Assembly (NCBI GenBank): GCA_003448875.1
Contig: DLXG01000171.1
Location: 1 to 14,740 of the forward strand
DNA from: Anaerolineaceae bacterium
GTDB lineage: Bacteria; Chloroflexota; Anaerolineae; Anaerolineales; Anaerolineaceae
Length of the DNA: 14,740 bases
Direction of reading: 5' to 3'
Numbering within the stretch: the first letter of the stretch is position 1; every line of letters begins with the position of its first letter. This document shows, one piece after another, positions 6,678 through 14,464 of the stretch. Made by a program: the position numbers and the translations under genes. Under the pieces are notes generated by a model. The model had not been told where the DNA came from, ran no database searches, and was given only the letters and a program-made list of their open reading frames with translations.

Positions 6678-8420
6678 TCAGCGTGGGGTTTGTCCTTTCA
6701 GGTACTCAATCACATCTGCCGCCAGTGAAAAGCGCAGGCACTCGCGGGCGACTTCCTCGGCCCCTTTCAGGCTCCACTGACGGATCAAATCTTTGATGGT
6801 CGGGATGGATGACGGCGCCATACTGAACTCGTCCAGCCGCAGGCCGACCAGCAGCGGCACGGCCAGCGGATCGCCGGCCAGCTCGCCGCACAGCCCCACC
6901 CACTTGCCGTGGGCGTGAGCAGCCTTGATGGTCATCTCGATCAGGCGCAGCACCGCCGGATGATACGGGCTGGCCAGCACCGAGACCCGCTCGTTGGTGC
7001 GGTCCACCGCCAAGGTGTACTGGGTCAGGTCGTTGGTACCGATGCTGAAAAAGTCCACCAGCGGCGCAAAGTGATCGGCCAGCAGCGCCGCCGAGGGCAC
7101 TTCCACCATGATGCCAAACTGCACCTTGGCCGGCAGAGGTTTGCCCTGTGCCTGCAAGGCGGTTCTGGCTTCTTCGTAAACCTCCCGTGCCCGCTCCACC
7201 TCGGCCACGGAAGAAACCATCGGCAGCATGATGCGCAGATCGCAATGAGTACCCTCGGCGGTCACCTGACCAGCCGCTTGCAGCAGGGCAGTGAACTGGT
7301 TTTCCAGCACGTCCGGCCGTTCGCGAATCATGCGAATCGCCCGCCAGCCGAGGAAAGGATTGGGTTCTTTCTCCGTGCCAAGGTAGGGCACTTCCTTATC
7401 CCCGCCAATATCCAGCGTGCGCACCACCACCGGGCGTTCACCCATTACCTCAAAGACGCGTTTGTACACCCGCACCTGTTCGGTGATGGTCGGCATACTG
7501 CTGCGCTGCAAGTACAAAAATTCGGTGCGGAACAGCCCTACCCCTTCCGCACCAAAGCGGATGGCTGATTCGGCATCTTCGATACTGCCAATGTTGGCCA
7601 CTACTTCGGCTCGAAAAGCCCCGTCTTTGGTCACTGCCGGCAGTTCCGCCTGACTCAACTCCGCCTGACGGCGGGCTTCCCACTCTTCCTTTTCCTTGCG
7701 GGCCACTTCCAGCTCGTGCAGGGTGGGGCCGACATTGAACAGCCCGGTACTGCCGTTCAGAATCGCCAGCGTCCCGCTGCGAATATCGCTCAGGTCAAAC
7801 GGGGCACTGGCCACCGCCGGCACCCCCATTGCCCGCGCCAGAATCGCCGAATGCGAGGTCGGCCCGCCGCGGGCTGTGACGATCCCCAAAATCTGCTCAC
7901 GGTCAAAGCGAATCGTGTCTGAGGGCGTCAGGTCTTCGGCTACCAGAATGACCGGTTCGGGGGTGTTTTCCACCGAGGGGTTATCCCCCTCACCTTCCAG
8001 GCACTTCATCACTCGCTGAGCCACATCGCGCAGATCCTGAGCGCGCGCCTGAAAGTATTCCTCTTCCAGACTGAGTAAGGCTTCGGCGTACTGCTCAAAG
8101 GCATGATGCACGGCTGCCTTGGCATTCAGACGATCTTCCAGCACCATCGTACGCAATTTGGCAAGCAGCTCTTCATCATCCAGAAAGAGGCGGTGCGCTT
8201 CGAAGATGGCGGCTTCTTCATCCCCGGCCATCTTGCGGGCGCGTTCTTCCAGCGCGGTCAGCTGAGTATGCGCCTTCTGGATGGCCTGCTGCAACTGCCG
8301 CCACTCGGCGCGCGGGTCATCTACCCGCTGTTCGGTGAAGGTCACCTTTTGGGTGCGGTAGACCAGCGCCGGGCCGATGGCAATGCCGGGAGAGGCGGGC
8401 AAACCTTGATAACGGGGCAT
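6678..8420 (-). CDS. ptsI: PTS Enzyme I (phosphoenolpyruvate-protein phosphotransferase)
   Basis: A cytoplasmic enzyme that takes phosphate from PEP, releasing pyruvate, and passes it to HPr. The 580 residues are the normal full length. The N-terminus QGLPASPGIAIGPALVY begins the HPr-binding/phosphohistidine half, with the phospho-accepting H190 in GGPTSHSAILARAMGVPA. The C-terminal PEP-binding barrel shows DIGGDKEVPYL, FRTEFLYL, MVEVPSAALLADHF and FFSIGTNDLTQYTLAVDR, with the catalytic C511 in GLCGELAGD. All key residues are present. It starts 17 bp after the HPr gene, behind a GGAAAGGAAG ribosome-binding region, and is the last gene of the operon before the 6591-6625 terminator. Base composition is GC-rich, unlike the IIABC genes upstream. 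Confidence 0.96.
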   Translation of the reverse strand: MPRYQGLPASPGIAIGPALVYRTQKVTFTEQRVDDPRAEWRQLQQAIQKAHTQLTALEERARKMAGDEEAAIFEAHRLFLDDEELLAKLRTMVLEDRLNAKAAVHHAFEQYAEALLSLEEEYFQARAQDLRDVAQRVMKCLEGEGDNPSVENTPEPVILVAEDLTPSDTIRFDREQILGIVTARGGPTSHSAILARAMGVPAVASAPFDLSDIRSGTLAILNGSTGLFNVGPTLHELEVARKEKEEWEARRQAELSQAELPAVTKDGAFRAEVVANIGSIEDAESAIRFGAEGVGLFRTEFLYLQRSSMPTITEQVRVYKRVFEVMGERPVVVRTLDIGGDKEVPYLGTEKEPNPFLGWRAIRMIRERPDVLENQFTALLQAAGQVTAEGTHCDLRIMLPMVSSVAEVERAREVYEEARTALQAQGKPLPAKVQFGIMVEVPSAALLADHFAPLVDFFSIGTNDLTQYTLAVDRTNERVSVLASPYHPAVLRLIEMTIKAAHAHGKWVGLCGELAGDPLAVPLLVGLRLDEFSMAPSSIPTIKDLIRQWSLKGAEEVARECLRFSLAADVIEYLKGQTPR

Positions 8421-8437
8421 GGCAGGCTTCCTTTCCT

Positions 8438-8728
8438 TCAGGAATGTGCGGCAGCCGGTTCACCAAAGTTGCTCTGCACCAGTTCGACCAGAGCGTCCAC
8501 GGCTTCCTGGGCCTGCTCACCCTCGGCGATGATCTCGACACTGTCGCCCTGATTGACCCCCAGCGTCAAGACGCTGAGCGGGCTTTTGGCGTTGGCGGGC
8601 GGCTTTTCGGAATTGAGTTTGCGTACGGTGATCTTGCAGGGGAAGCGGGCAGCCGTCTTGACGAACTGGGCCGCCGGGCGGGCATGCAGCCCGGCCGGGT
8701 GCCGTATGGTGAGGGTGGTAGAAACCAT
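8438..8728 (-). CDS. ptsH: PTS phosphocarrier protein HPr
   Basis: The small cytoplasmic phosphocarrier between Enzyme I and the IIA domain. With the chosen start it is 96 residues, slightly longer than typical (85-90), with an Ala/His-containing tail. The active site is RHPAGLHARPAAQFV with phospho-His H15. A Ser in AKSPLSVLTLGV (S49) aligns with regulatory Ser46 of Firmicute HPr, though no HPr kinase gene is in this window and the following Pro is unusual. The start at 8728 has GGAG (8738-8741) 9 nt upstream. The in-frame ATG at 8743 (101 residues) lacks any ribosome-binding site but cannot be excluded. It lies 17 bp before ptsI, downstream of the hairpin that separates it from the IIC gene. 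Confidence 0.95.
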   Translation of the reverse strand: MVSTTLTIRHPAGLHARPAAQFVKTAARFPCKITVRKLNSEKPPANAKSPLSVLTLGVNQGDSVEIIAEGEQAQEAVDALVELVQSNFGEPAAAHS

Positions 8729-8737
8729 GCTTTGTTG

Positions 8738-8741
8738 CTCC
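8738..8741 (-). promoter_or_regulatory. RBS favouring the shorter HPr start
   Basis: On the minus strand GGAG lies 9 nt before the ATG at 8728. It falls inside the longer alternative frame that would begin at 8743. Confidence 0.5.
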
Positions 8742-8754
8742 ATATTCAGAGTAA

Positions 8755-8782
8755 AATGGGGACTGCATAGGCAGCCCCCATT
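8755..8782 (-). terminator. Intercistronic hairpin between IIC and HPr genes
   Basis: AATGGGGACTGC (8755-8766) and GCAGCCCCCATT (8771-8782) form a 12-bp stem with one G-U pair and a 4-nt loop. On the minus strand it is followed by only two unpaired T before AC, so it is a weak or partial terminator, or an mRNA-stabilising element at the end of the IIC message. It could make HPr and Enzyme I levels differ from those of the upstream genes. Confidence 0.55.
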
Positions 8783-8801
8783 AGGATGAGTTTATTCTTT
8801 T

Positions 8802-10208
8802 TCAGTCAGCGGATACCGCTTCGGCTGGTGCTCCAGCTGCAATTTCCCATGCTCGTTGGTTGCGGTTGAACAGGAAAATGCCTGCTCCAACCAGAGCCAG
8901 AATGAGAACTAAACCAATAACACCTAGCAGACCGGTTAATTGGACAAATACGTAGGGCGTCCACAAGAAGCCATCAGCAATGCTGGTTATTTGGACAGCA
9001 CCTTCAGGTAAGGCAAAGCCAGAAGCAACAGCGGCCTGGGTGAAGAGGGGCGCCATGGCAGTAGCAATATAGAACCCCAACGACAGGGTAATGATGCCAG
9101 CCACCACCATGCGGAACACATTGCCGCGTAAGACTGGCGCTGTCATCGCAACCACAAACGGGATCACGGCAAGGTCAGCAAAGAGGATTACGCGATTGCC
9201 CGGCAATATAACCGACAAGAGGATTGCAATCGGCACTAACAGCAATGAGCTGGAGATAGCAGCAGGGTGACCAATTAAAATCGCCGAATCAAGGCCAATG
9301 TTGATCTCGCGACCCGCAGCCCGCTTCTGCATGAATTCCCTCGCTGCTTCGGCGACCGGGATAAGGCCCTCCATGAGGATTGCAACCATGCGTGGCAGCA
9401 ATAACATAACCGCTGCCAGAGATATACCCGTTCCCAGTACTTTTCCAAGCACTGCAAAGAAGCCACCCTCCACATTGTAAAAGCCAATCGCTCCTAACAC
9501 CAAACCAATCACCAAACCCAGGATGACCGGTTCACCGAACACACCAAACCGTTTTTGAATTGTATCGGTATTGATATCAATATCTTTCAACCCCGGAATT
9601 CGTTCAATGATCCAATTTACCACGATGGCTATTGGTACAATGGGAGCAGATGTAAGATGAGGTATAGATATACCCGGTAATTTATAGAAAGATTGTACTG
9701 CCTTCGCAGTCCAATCCGCAAAGAATAGGGCTAATGCAGCTGCAACAGCGGCAGCAATCAATCCATACCCCAGATTTCCCGTCAAAGCAACAACCAGCGA
9801 ACCAATGAACGCGAAATGCCAGAAGTTCCAAACGTCTACATTGAGAGTGCGAGTCAACCGAGTTACCAACAAAAGGATATTAACGAGCAGGGCAAGAGGG
9901 ATTACCCACAATCCTACCGACGATCCAAATGCAATCGCTGCTGCTGATGGCCAACCAACATCTACTACATCTCGGCGGATGCCTGTATTGGTCACAATAG
10001 ACTGTGCTACTTCTGTTAGCGTATTCCAAAGAAGTCCAATGACAAGGTTGATACCGACAAAAGCAACACCAATCGTCACCGCTGCTCGAAATGCTCGGCC
10101 CGGTTTCGCGCCTAACACCACTGCCAGGATGAAGATGATGATGGGCAACATCACTGTTGCGCCAAGAGTATCAAAAAGGGACTTAATACCCGCAAGAATG
10201 GCTTCCAT
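8802..10208 (-). CDS. gatC: PTS galactitol-family permease, subunit IIC
   Basis: The membrane-embedded channel of a galactitol-family PTS transporter, moving a sugar or polyol across the cytoplasmic membrane for phosphorylation by its IIB partner. The 468 residues carry about a dozen hydrophobic segments. An N-terminal helix FDTLGATVMLPIIIFILAVVLG is typical of GatC, as are GRAFRAAVTIGVAFVGINLVIGLL, VGWPSAAAIAFGSSVG and FGEPVILGLVIGLVLG with its GEP at 225-227. The true substrate could be galactitol, another polyol or a pentose; the family is broad. The start follows GGAGGAG lying at the end of the IIB gene, only 3 bp away, so translation is coupled. The gene is clearly AT-richer than ptsHI and the dehydrogenase genes, as are IIA and IIB. 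Confidence 0.93.
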   Translation of the reverse strand: MEAILAGIKSLFDTLGATVMLPIIIFILAVVLGAKPGRAFRAAVTIGVAFVGINLVIGLLWNTLTEVAQSIVTNTGIRRDVVDVGWPSAAAIAFGSSVGLWVIPLALLVNILLLVTRLTRTLNVDVWNFWHFAFIGSLVVALTGNLGYGLIAAAVAAALALFFADWTAKAVQSFYKLPGISIPHLTSAPIVPIAIVVNWIIERIPGLKDIDINTDTIQKRFGVFGEPVILGLVIGLVLGAIGFYNVEGGFFAVLGKVLGTGISLAAVMLLLPRMVAILMEGLIPVAEAAREFMQKRAAGREINIGLDSAILIGHPAAISSSLLLVPIAILLSVILPGNRVILFADLAVIPFVVAMTAPVLRGNVFRMVVAGIITLSLGFYIATAMAPLFTQAAVASGFALPEGAVQITSIADGFLWTPYVFVQLTGLLGVIGLVLILALVGAGIFLFNRNQRAWEIAAGAPAEAVSAD

Positions 10209-10211
10209 TTT

Positions 10212-10508
10212 TTACTCCTCCTTCAGAGCTTTCTCAATTTGATTCAAGACTTCTTCTTTACCCAGCCCGGTCAGAAAAGCCAAGGTTTGTATGACCGGTT
10301 TTCCCAAATCCGTCGGTACAGGTGTAGTTGAAACAATCAGGTCTACATCCTGTGCATAACTTGGCACCTCGGTGGCTTTGCATTGTCTTGTTTCCACCTT
10401 AATCCCACGCTTTTCCATCTCCTCCCGTATTTGAACTGCCACCAGAGTTGATGTGGCAATTGCTGTGCCACAGGCTACCAGAATTCGCTTAACTCTTTGT
10501 TGGTTCAA
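10212..10508 (-). CDS. gatB: PTS galactitol-family subunit IIB
   Basis: A 98-residue cytoplasmic phosphotransfer protein that receives phosphate from IIA on a cysteine and gives it to the sugar carried by IIC. The phosphocysteine is C13 in the loop RILVACGTAIATST, the hallmark of the lactose/galactitol IIB fold, followed by alternating helices and strands (DVDLIVSTTPVP). I choose a TTG start at 10508, because AGGAGG (10514-10519) precedes it by 5 nt. The in-frame ATG at 10547 would add 13 residues, placing the AGGAGG inside the coding region and preceding the usual N-terminal strand. The gene lies 66 bp after IIA and 3 bp before IIC. Confidence 0.92.
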   Translation of the reverse strand: MNQQRVKRILVACGTAIATSTLVAVQIREEMEKRGIKVETRQCKATEVPSYAQDVDLIVSTTPVPTDLGKPVIQTLAFLTGLGKEEVLNQIEKALKEE

Positions 10509-10513
10509 AATGA

Positions 10514-10519
10514 CCTCCT
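10514..10519 (-). promoter_or_regulatory. RBS that points to a TTG start for IIB
   Basis: AGGAGG on the minus strand is 5 nt before TTG 10508. It is a strong site, which may compensate for the rare start codon. Confidence 0.7.
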
Positions 10520-10574
10520 CTTTCACATTCCAAAAACTTTCCCACAAACTGGTACAAACAACCTCGCTTAAAGT

Positions 10575-11057
10575 TTATGTTGAATCTATCTTCCCTATCA
10601 ATTCCATCACCTCCTTTGTGGAACTAGCAGCACTTAAACGTTGAACTAATTCTGGATTTTGTAAAATCATTGCAACCTGCTGCAACATTTCGATCTGTTT
10701 CTTTGGTTCGTTCATCGCTAGAAGAAACACCAAACGAACATCAAGATCTTTATCTGGTTCAACCATACACTTGAAGGTAACCGGATATTCCAATATTGCT
10801 AAACCAACGGTGGGATTGATGACATGCTCAACCTCTGCATGGGGTATCGCTGCGTGAATTTCGCCTTCCAGTTCCAGACCAGTTGGCATGTTTTGCTCCC
10901 GTTCCCAAACTGCCTCGACAAAAGTAGGTTTTACATCTCCTCTTTGTTCCAATAGATTCGACAACCTGACAATTACGTCTCTTGCATCAGCAGGATCACT
11001 TAAAATCAGAATGTTTTCTTCTTGAATGGGCAACCTGATTTGGGTGGTATCAATCAT
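10575..11057 (-). CDS. PTS subunit IIA (fructose/mannitol/galactitol type)
   Basis: A 160-residue cytoplasmic protein that passes phosphate from HPr to IIB. The fold pattern is that of the PTS EIIA type-2 domain: an N-terminal LSNLLEQRGDV segment and a middle REQNMPTGLELEGEIHAAIPHAEVEHV, with the phospho-His H73 in IPH and a second conserved His at 78. Then come the strands VGLAILEYPVTFKCM and VRLVFLLAMNEPKKQIEML, the latter with the LLA segment typical of the domain. Within the family the GatA-like subgroup fits best given the IIB and IIC neighbours, but substrate is not assigned. It starts 22 bp after the E2 stop behind a purine-rich GGAGAAGAAG stretch, so the dehydrogenase and PTS genes probably share a message. 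Confidence 0.9.
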   Translation of the reverse strand: MIDTTQIRLPIQEENILILSDPADARDVIVRLSNLLEQRGDVKPTFVEAVWEREQNMPTGLELEGEIHAAIPHAEVEHVINPTVGLAILEYPVTFKCMVEPDKDLDVRLVFLLAMNEPKKQIEMLQQVAMILQNPELVQRLSAASSTKEVMELIGKIDST

Positions 11058-11079
11058 TAGATCTTCTTCTCCTCTCCTC

Positions 11080-12468
11080 TTACAACACTAGCAACTGCGG
11101 ATCTTCCAGCACGCTCTTCAAATCGCGCAGGAAGGCGGCGGCCACCGCCCCATCCACCACGCGGTGATCGGCGCACAGGGTCAGGGTCATCATCGGGCGG
11201 ATGGAGATCTGGTCATGCTCGTCAGCGACCACTTCCTTGCGCACTGCGCCCACCGCCAGAATACCCACCTGCGGCGGATTGATGATGGCGGTAAAACGCT
11301 CCACACCGAACATACCCAGATTGGAAATGGTGAAAGTGCCATCCATCACTTCCTCAGGGCGCAGGCGGTTTTCGCGCGCCCGGCGGGTCAGGTCATCAAT
11401 TTCCTGCGCCAGTTGCAGCAGCCCTTTTTCTTCCGCTTGCCGCACCACCGGCACAATCAGCCCCTCCGGCAGGGCCACCGCCACACCCAGATTGACCTGC
11501 TGAATCAGGGCGATCTGCTCGCCCTGCGGGCCGCTTTGCAGCCAGGCGTTGAGGTAGGGGTTGCGTTTGATTGCCCACGTGACTGCTTTAGCCAGCACAG
11601 CCGTCAGACTGACTTTGGGCTGACCTTCGCCGCGCTGCTGGTTGGCTTTGACACGCAGGGCCTCAGCCTGAGTGACATCCACCCGAATTTCAAGGTTGAT
11701 GTGCGGGGCTTCCTGCGCGCTCTTTTGCAGGCGCTGGGCAATCGTGCGGCGCATACCTGCCAGCGGCAAAACCTGAATGCCGGGTTGAGCGGCGGGCTGC
11801 ACCGGCGCAGGGGCCGCCGAGAGCGGCTTTGGCGTTTCAACCCGCGCCTCTTCGGCAGGGCCAGCCGCCGATTGACTGGACAGAAAACGCTGTACATCAG
11901 CCGACTGCACCCGTCCGGCCGGGCCGCTGCCCTGTACCTGAGTCAGATCAACGCCCGCCTCGCGCGCCAATCGCCGCGCAGCCGGTACGGCGCGCACCTT
12001 ACCGCCCGCTTGCCGGCTGAGGGCGGCTTCCACATCGCTGCGGGTGATGCGCCCGCCGGGCCCGCTGCCCTGAATCTGATCCAGCGAAACGCCCATCTCA
12101 CGGGCAATCCGCTCGGCCAGCGGGGTAGCCTTGACCGTTGCTGCTTCAGCCGGCCCCCCTGCAAGTTCAGGCGCTGGCGCAGAAGGCTGAGCCGCCTGAC
12201 CGGCAGCGGGCTGAGCCGGCAATGACTCGCCCGGCGCGAGGATATAACAAATTACTTCCGTTACCGGCACCACATCGCCCTCTTTGTAGCGCAGGTCAGC
12301 CAGAACACCGCTGGCAGGGGCTTCCACTTCCATGTTGACCTTGTCTGTGGTGACCTCAGCGATCGGATCGCCGGCCTCGACCACATCACCGGCCTTTTTC
12401 AGCCAGCGCACGATCTCAGCAGTCTCCTGCGTGAAACCGAACTTGGGCATGATCACTTCACGCGCCAT
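11080..12468 (-). CDS. pdhC: 2-oxoacid dehydrogenase E2, dihydrolipoyl acyltransferase
   Basis: The acyltransferase core of a 2-oxoacid dehydrogenase complex: it accepts an acyl group from E1 on its lipoyl arm and transfers it to CoA. In its 462 residues, a single lipoyl domain (1-77) carries lipoyl-Lys K43 in TTDKVNMEVE, followed by an Ala/Pro-rich linker. Two E3/E1-binding (PSBD) domains follow: about 113-152, with GSGPGGRITRSDVEAAL, and about 158-198, with GSGPAGRVQSADVQRFL. After a second linker the catalytic domain (about 233-462) carries the DHRVVDG signature with H435 and D439. A tandem pair of binding domains is unusual, since one is standard. It follows E1 beta by 7 bp. Substrate may be pyruvate, acetoin or a branched-chain oxoacid; pyruvate is favoured by the PTS context, not proven. 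Confidence 0.93.
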   Translation of the reverse strand: MAREVIMPKFGFTQETAEIVRWLKKAGDVVEAGDPIAEVTTDKVNMEVEAPASGVLADLRYKEGDVVPVTEVICYILAPGESLPAQPAAGQAAQPSAPAPELAGGPAEAATVKATPLAERIAREMGVSLDQIQGSGPGGRITRSDVEAALSRQAGGKVRAVPAARRLAREAGVDLTQVQGSGPAGRVQSADVQRFLSSQSAAGPAEEARVETPKPLSAAPAPVQPAAQPGIQVLPLAGMRRTIAQRLQKSAQEAPHINLEIRVDVTQAEALRVKANQQRGEGQPKVSLTAVLAKAVTWAIKRNPYLNAWLQSGPQGEQIALIQQVNLGVAVALPEGLIVPVVRQAEEKGLLQLAQEIDDLTRRARENRLRPEEVMDGTFTISNLGMFGVERFTAIINPPQVGILAVGAVRKEVVADEHDQISIRPMMTLTLCADHRVVDGAVAAAFLRDLKSVLEDPQLLVL

Positions 12469-12475
12469 ATCCGCC

Positions 12476-13462
12476 TCACACCTTCAACGCCGCCAGATTG
12501 CGGGCTTCTTCCACGATGTTTTCAACCTGCGGCACGGCGTGGTATTCCAGGTTGCGGTTGTAGGGGATGGGAATATCCAACCCGCCGAGCCGGCGGATGG
12601 GCGCTTCCAGATAATCAAACGCCGAACTTTCGGCAATGCGCGCCGCAATCTCACCGCCAAAACCGGCCATCTTGACCGCCTCATGCACAATCAAAACCTT
12701 GCCGGTCTTGACCACCGATTCGAGAATCGGTTCATCATCCAGCGGGCGCAGGGTGCGCGGGTCAATGATCTCCACGTCAATGCCCTCTTTGGCCAGCTGA
12801 TCGGCAGCCTGCAAAGCCCGCTGCACCATAATCGAGGTTGCCACAATGGTCAGGTCTTTGCCGGGGCGCACGACATGGCTCTGGCTGAGCGGCACGCGGT
12901 ACATTTCCTCCGGCACCGGCCCTTTGATTTTATAAAGCAGTTTATGCTCCACAAAAATAACCGGGTTGTCGTCCTCAATTGAGGCAATCAGCAGGCCCTT
13001 GGCGTCGTAGGGCGTGCTGGGCATGACCACTTTCAACCCCGGCACATGCACAAACCAGTTTTCCAGACTTTCGGAGTGCTGGGCGGCCGCCCCGGTGCCG
13101 GAACCGCCCGGCATCCGCAGCACGAACGGCACCTTGGCCTTACCGCCGAACATGAAGCGGATCTTGGCCGCCTGCAACACCAGCTGCTCCATGCTCAGCG
13201 TAACAAAATCCATGAACTGAATCTCACCTACCGGGCGGAAACCGGTGAGAGCCGCGCCGATGCAGGCCCCGGCGATACCCGCTTCCGAAATGGGCGTATC
13301 TATGACACGGTCTTCGCCAAACTGCTGAATCAGTCCGGCGGTAGCGCCAAACGCGCCCCCGTAAACCCCAATATCCTCCCCGATGAGGAAAACGGTCTCG
13401 TCTTCGCTCATCTTTTGAAAGAGGGCTTCGCGAATGGCTTCGACGTAGGTGATTTCACGCAT
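12476..13462 (-). CDS. pdhB: 2-oxoacid dehydrogenase E1 component, beta subunit
   Basis: The beta half of the thiamine-diphosphate-dependent E1 that decarboxylates a 2-oxoacid and acylates the lipoyl arm of E2. The start is ATG 13462, giving 328 residues that begin [14 protein letters not shown], the usual family N-terminus. A longer in-frame version from 13564 would extend through the E1 alpha gene and is rejected. [14 protein letters not shown] is followed by E60 in [15 protein letters not shown], the cofactor-activating Glu, then [17 protein letters not shown] with H129 and the C-terminal transketolase-like domain ([20 protein letters not shown]). GGAGG (13469-13473) lies 6 nt before the start. 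The first 8 bp overlap the end of E1 alpha, so the two subunits are translationally coupled. Confidence 0.95.
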   Translation of the reverse strand: MREITYVEAIREALFQKMSEDETVFLIGEDIGVYGGAFGATAGLIQQFGEDRVIDTPISEAGIAGACIGAALTGFRPVGEIQFMDFVTLSMEQLVLQAAKIRFMFGGKAKVPFVLRMPGGSGTGAAAQHSESLENWFVHVPGLKVVMPSTPYDAKGLLIASIEDDNPVIFVEHKLLYKIKGPVPEEMYRVPLSQSHVVRPGKDLTIVATSIMVQRALQAADQLAKEGIDVEIIDPRTLRPLDDEPILESVVKTGKVLIVHEAVKMAGFGGEIAARIAESSAFDYLEAPIRRLGGLDIPIPYNRNLEYHAVPQVENIVEEARNLAALKV

Positions 13463-14462
13463 AGACTCCCTCCATAATGGTGCTGAGATCGGGTTCAGGG
13501 CTGGCGTTGGCAAATTCAACCGCCTCTTCAATGGCAGCCTGCGCCTTTTTGACAATTTCTTCATACTCGGCTTCGCTCATTTCTAACAGATGAGCCAGCC
13601 GGTGAATCGGATCGCGTGCCTGCCACTCCTTGACCTCGTCGCGGGTGCGGTAAGCCTGCCGGTCACTCTTGGAATGACCCTTCCAGCGGTAAGTCAGCGC
13701 CTCTACCAGGGTTGGGCCTTCGCCGTTGCGGGCGCGTTGGGCAGCCGTGCGCACCGCATCGTAGACTGCCAGCACATCGTTACCGTCCACCGTCACACCG
13801 GCAATGCCGTAAGCAGCCGCCCGCTGGCTGATGTAGCGAATGTTGAAGGCTTTTTGCACCGGCATGGACATGGCGTACTGGTTGTTTTCACACAGGTAAA
13901 CCACCGGCAAATCCCAGATGCTGGCCATGTTGAGCGATTCATGGAAGGCGCCCTCGTTGGCGGCCCCGTCCCCAAAAATCGTCAGGCAAACCTGGCGGGT
14001 TTTGCGCTTTTTGATGCTCAAGCCCACCCCCACCGAAATGGGTATGCCGCCGCCCACAATACCGTTGGCGCCGAGGTTGTTCATTTCTACGTTGGCGATG
14101 TGCATCGAACCGCCCCTGCCGCGGCAATAACCCGTTTCTTTACCCAGAAATTCAGCCATCATTAAGCGCACATCGCTGCCCCACGCCAGACAGTGTCCGT
14201 GGCCGCGGTGGTGGTTGAGCAGGTAATCGCCGTCTTCCATCGCCGCAGAGGCACCCACCGCCACCGCTTCCTGTCCGATGGACAGGTGCATGGTGCCGTG
14301 TACCAGACCACGCGCAAATAAATCTTCGGCTTTTTCTTCAAAAGCGCGGATGATGTTCATTTCCAGAACCCACTCACGCAGGCGGGTTTCACCCAGTTCT
14401 TCGATTAATTGCCTGTGGTCGGGTTGAAAAATTTCGCTCTCAACCAGGGTTGTCCATTCCAT
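13455..14462 (-). CDS. pdhA: 2-oxoacid dehydrogenase E1 component, alpha subunit
   Basis: The alpha half of the E1 enzyme, carrying most of the thiamine diphosphate binding site. It has 335 residues. The segment [16 protein letters not shown] is followed by HHRGHGH (84-90) and then GRGGSMHI. The cofactor motif [31 protein letters not shown] spans 164-194 and coordinates TPP-Mg. The lid-like segment [22 protein letters not shown] resembles acetoin and pyruvate dehydrogenases of the AcoA/PdhA group. It starts 2 bp after the regulator's stop codon. AAGGAG lies about 16 nt upstream, rather far, so an internal start such as the ATG near residue 35 is possible. Exact substrate is not readable from sequence: pyruvate is most likely, acetoin the main alternative. 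Confidence 0.94.
   Translation of the reverse strand: MEWTTLVESEIFQPDHRQLIEELGETRLREWVLEMNIIRAFEEKAEDLFARGLVHGTMHLSIGQEAVAVGASAAMEDGDYLLNHHRGHGHCLAWGSDVRLMMAEFLGKETGYCRGRGGSMHIANVEMNNLGANGIVGGGIPISVGVGLSIKKRKTRQVCLTIFGDGAANEGAFHESLNMASIWDLPVVYLCENNQYAMSMPVQKAFNIRYISQRAAAYGIAGVTVDGNDVLAVYDAVRTAAQRARNGEGPTLVEALTYRWKGHSKSDRQAYRTRDEVKEWQARDPIHRLAHLLEMSEAEYEEIVKKAQAAIEEAVEFANASPEPDLSTIMEGVYA
13469..13473 (-). promoter_or_regulatory. RBS of E1 beta, inside E1 alpha
   Basis: GGAGG, part of a longer GGAGGGAG purine run, lies 6 nt before ATG 13462 within the last codons of E1 alpha. It settles the E1 beta start against the long upstream-extended frame. Confidence 0.75.
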
Positions 14463-14464
14463 AA

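Noticed and set aside
6909..7568. Plus-strand open frame of 219 residues across ptsI
   Set aside because: It is antisense to a fully conserved Enzyme I, and has low-complexity His/Arg composition and no domain.
11164..12225. Plus-strand open frame of 353 residues across the E2 gene
   Set aside because: It is antisense to E2, His/Arg/Gln-rich as expected for the reverse reading of a GC-rich gene, with no recognisable domain.
13463..13564. N-terminal extension of E1 beta to an ATG at 13564
   Set aside because: The extra 34 residues are an Arg/Lys/Pro-rich out-of-frame reading of E1 alpha. The family N-terminus and a strong GGAGG site both place the start at 13462.
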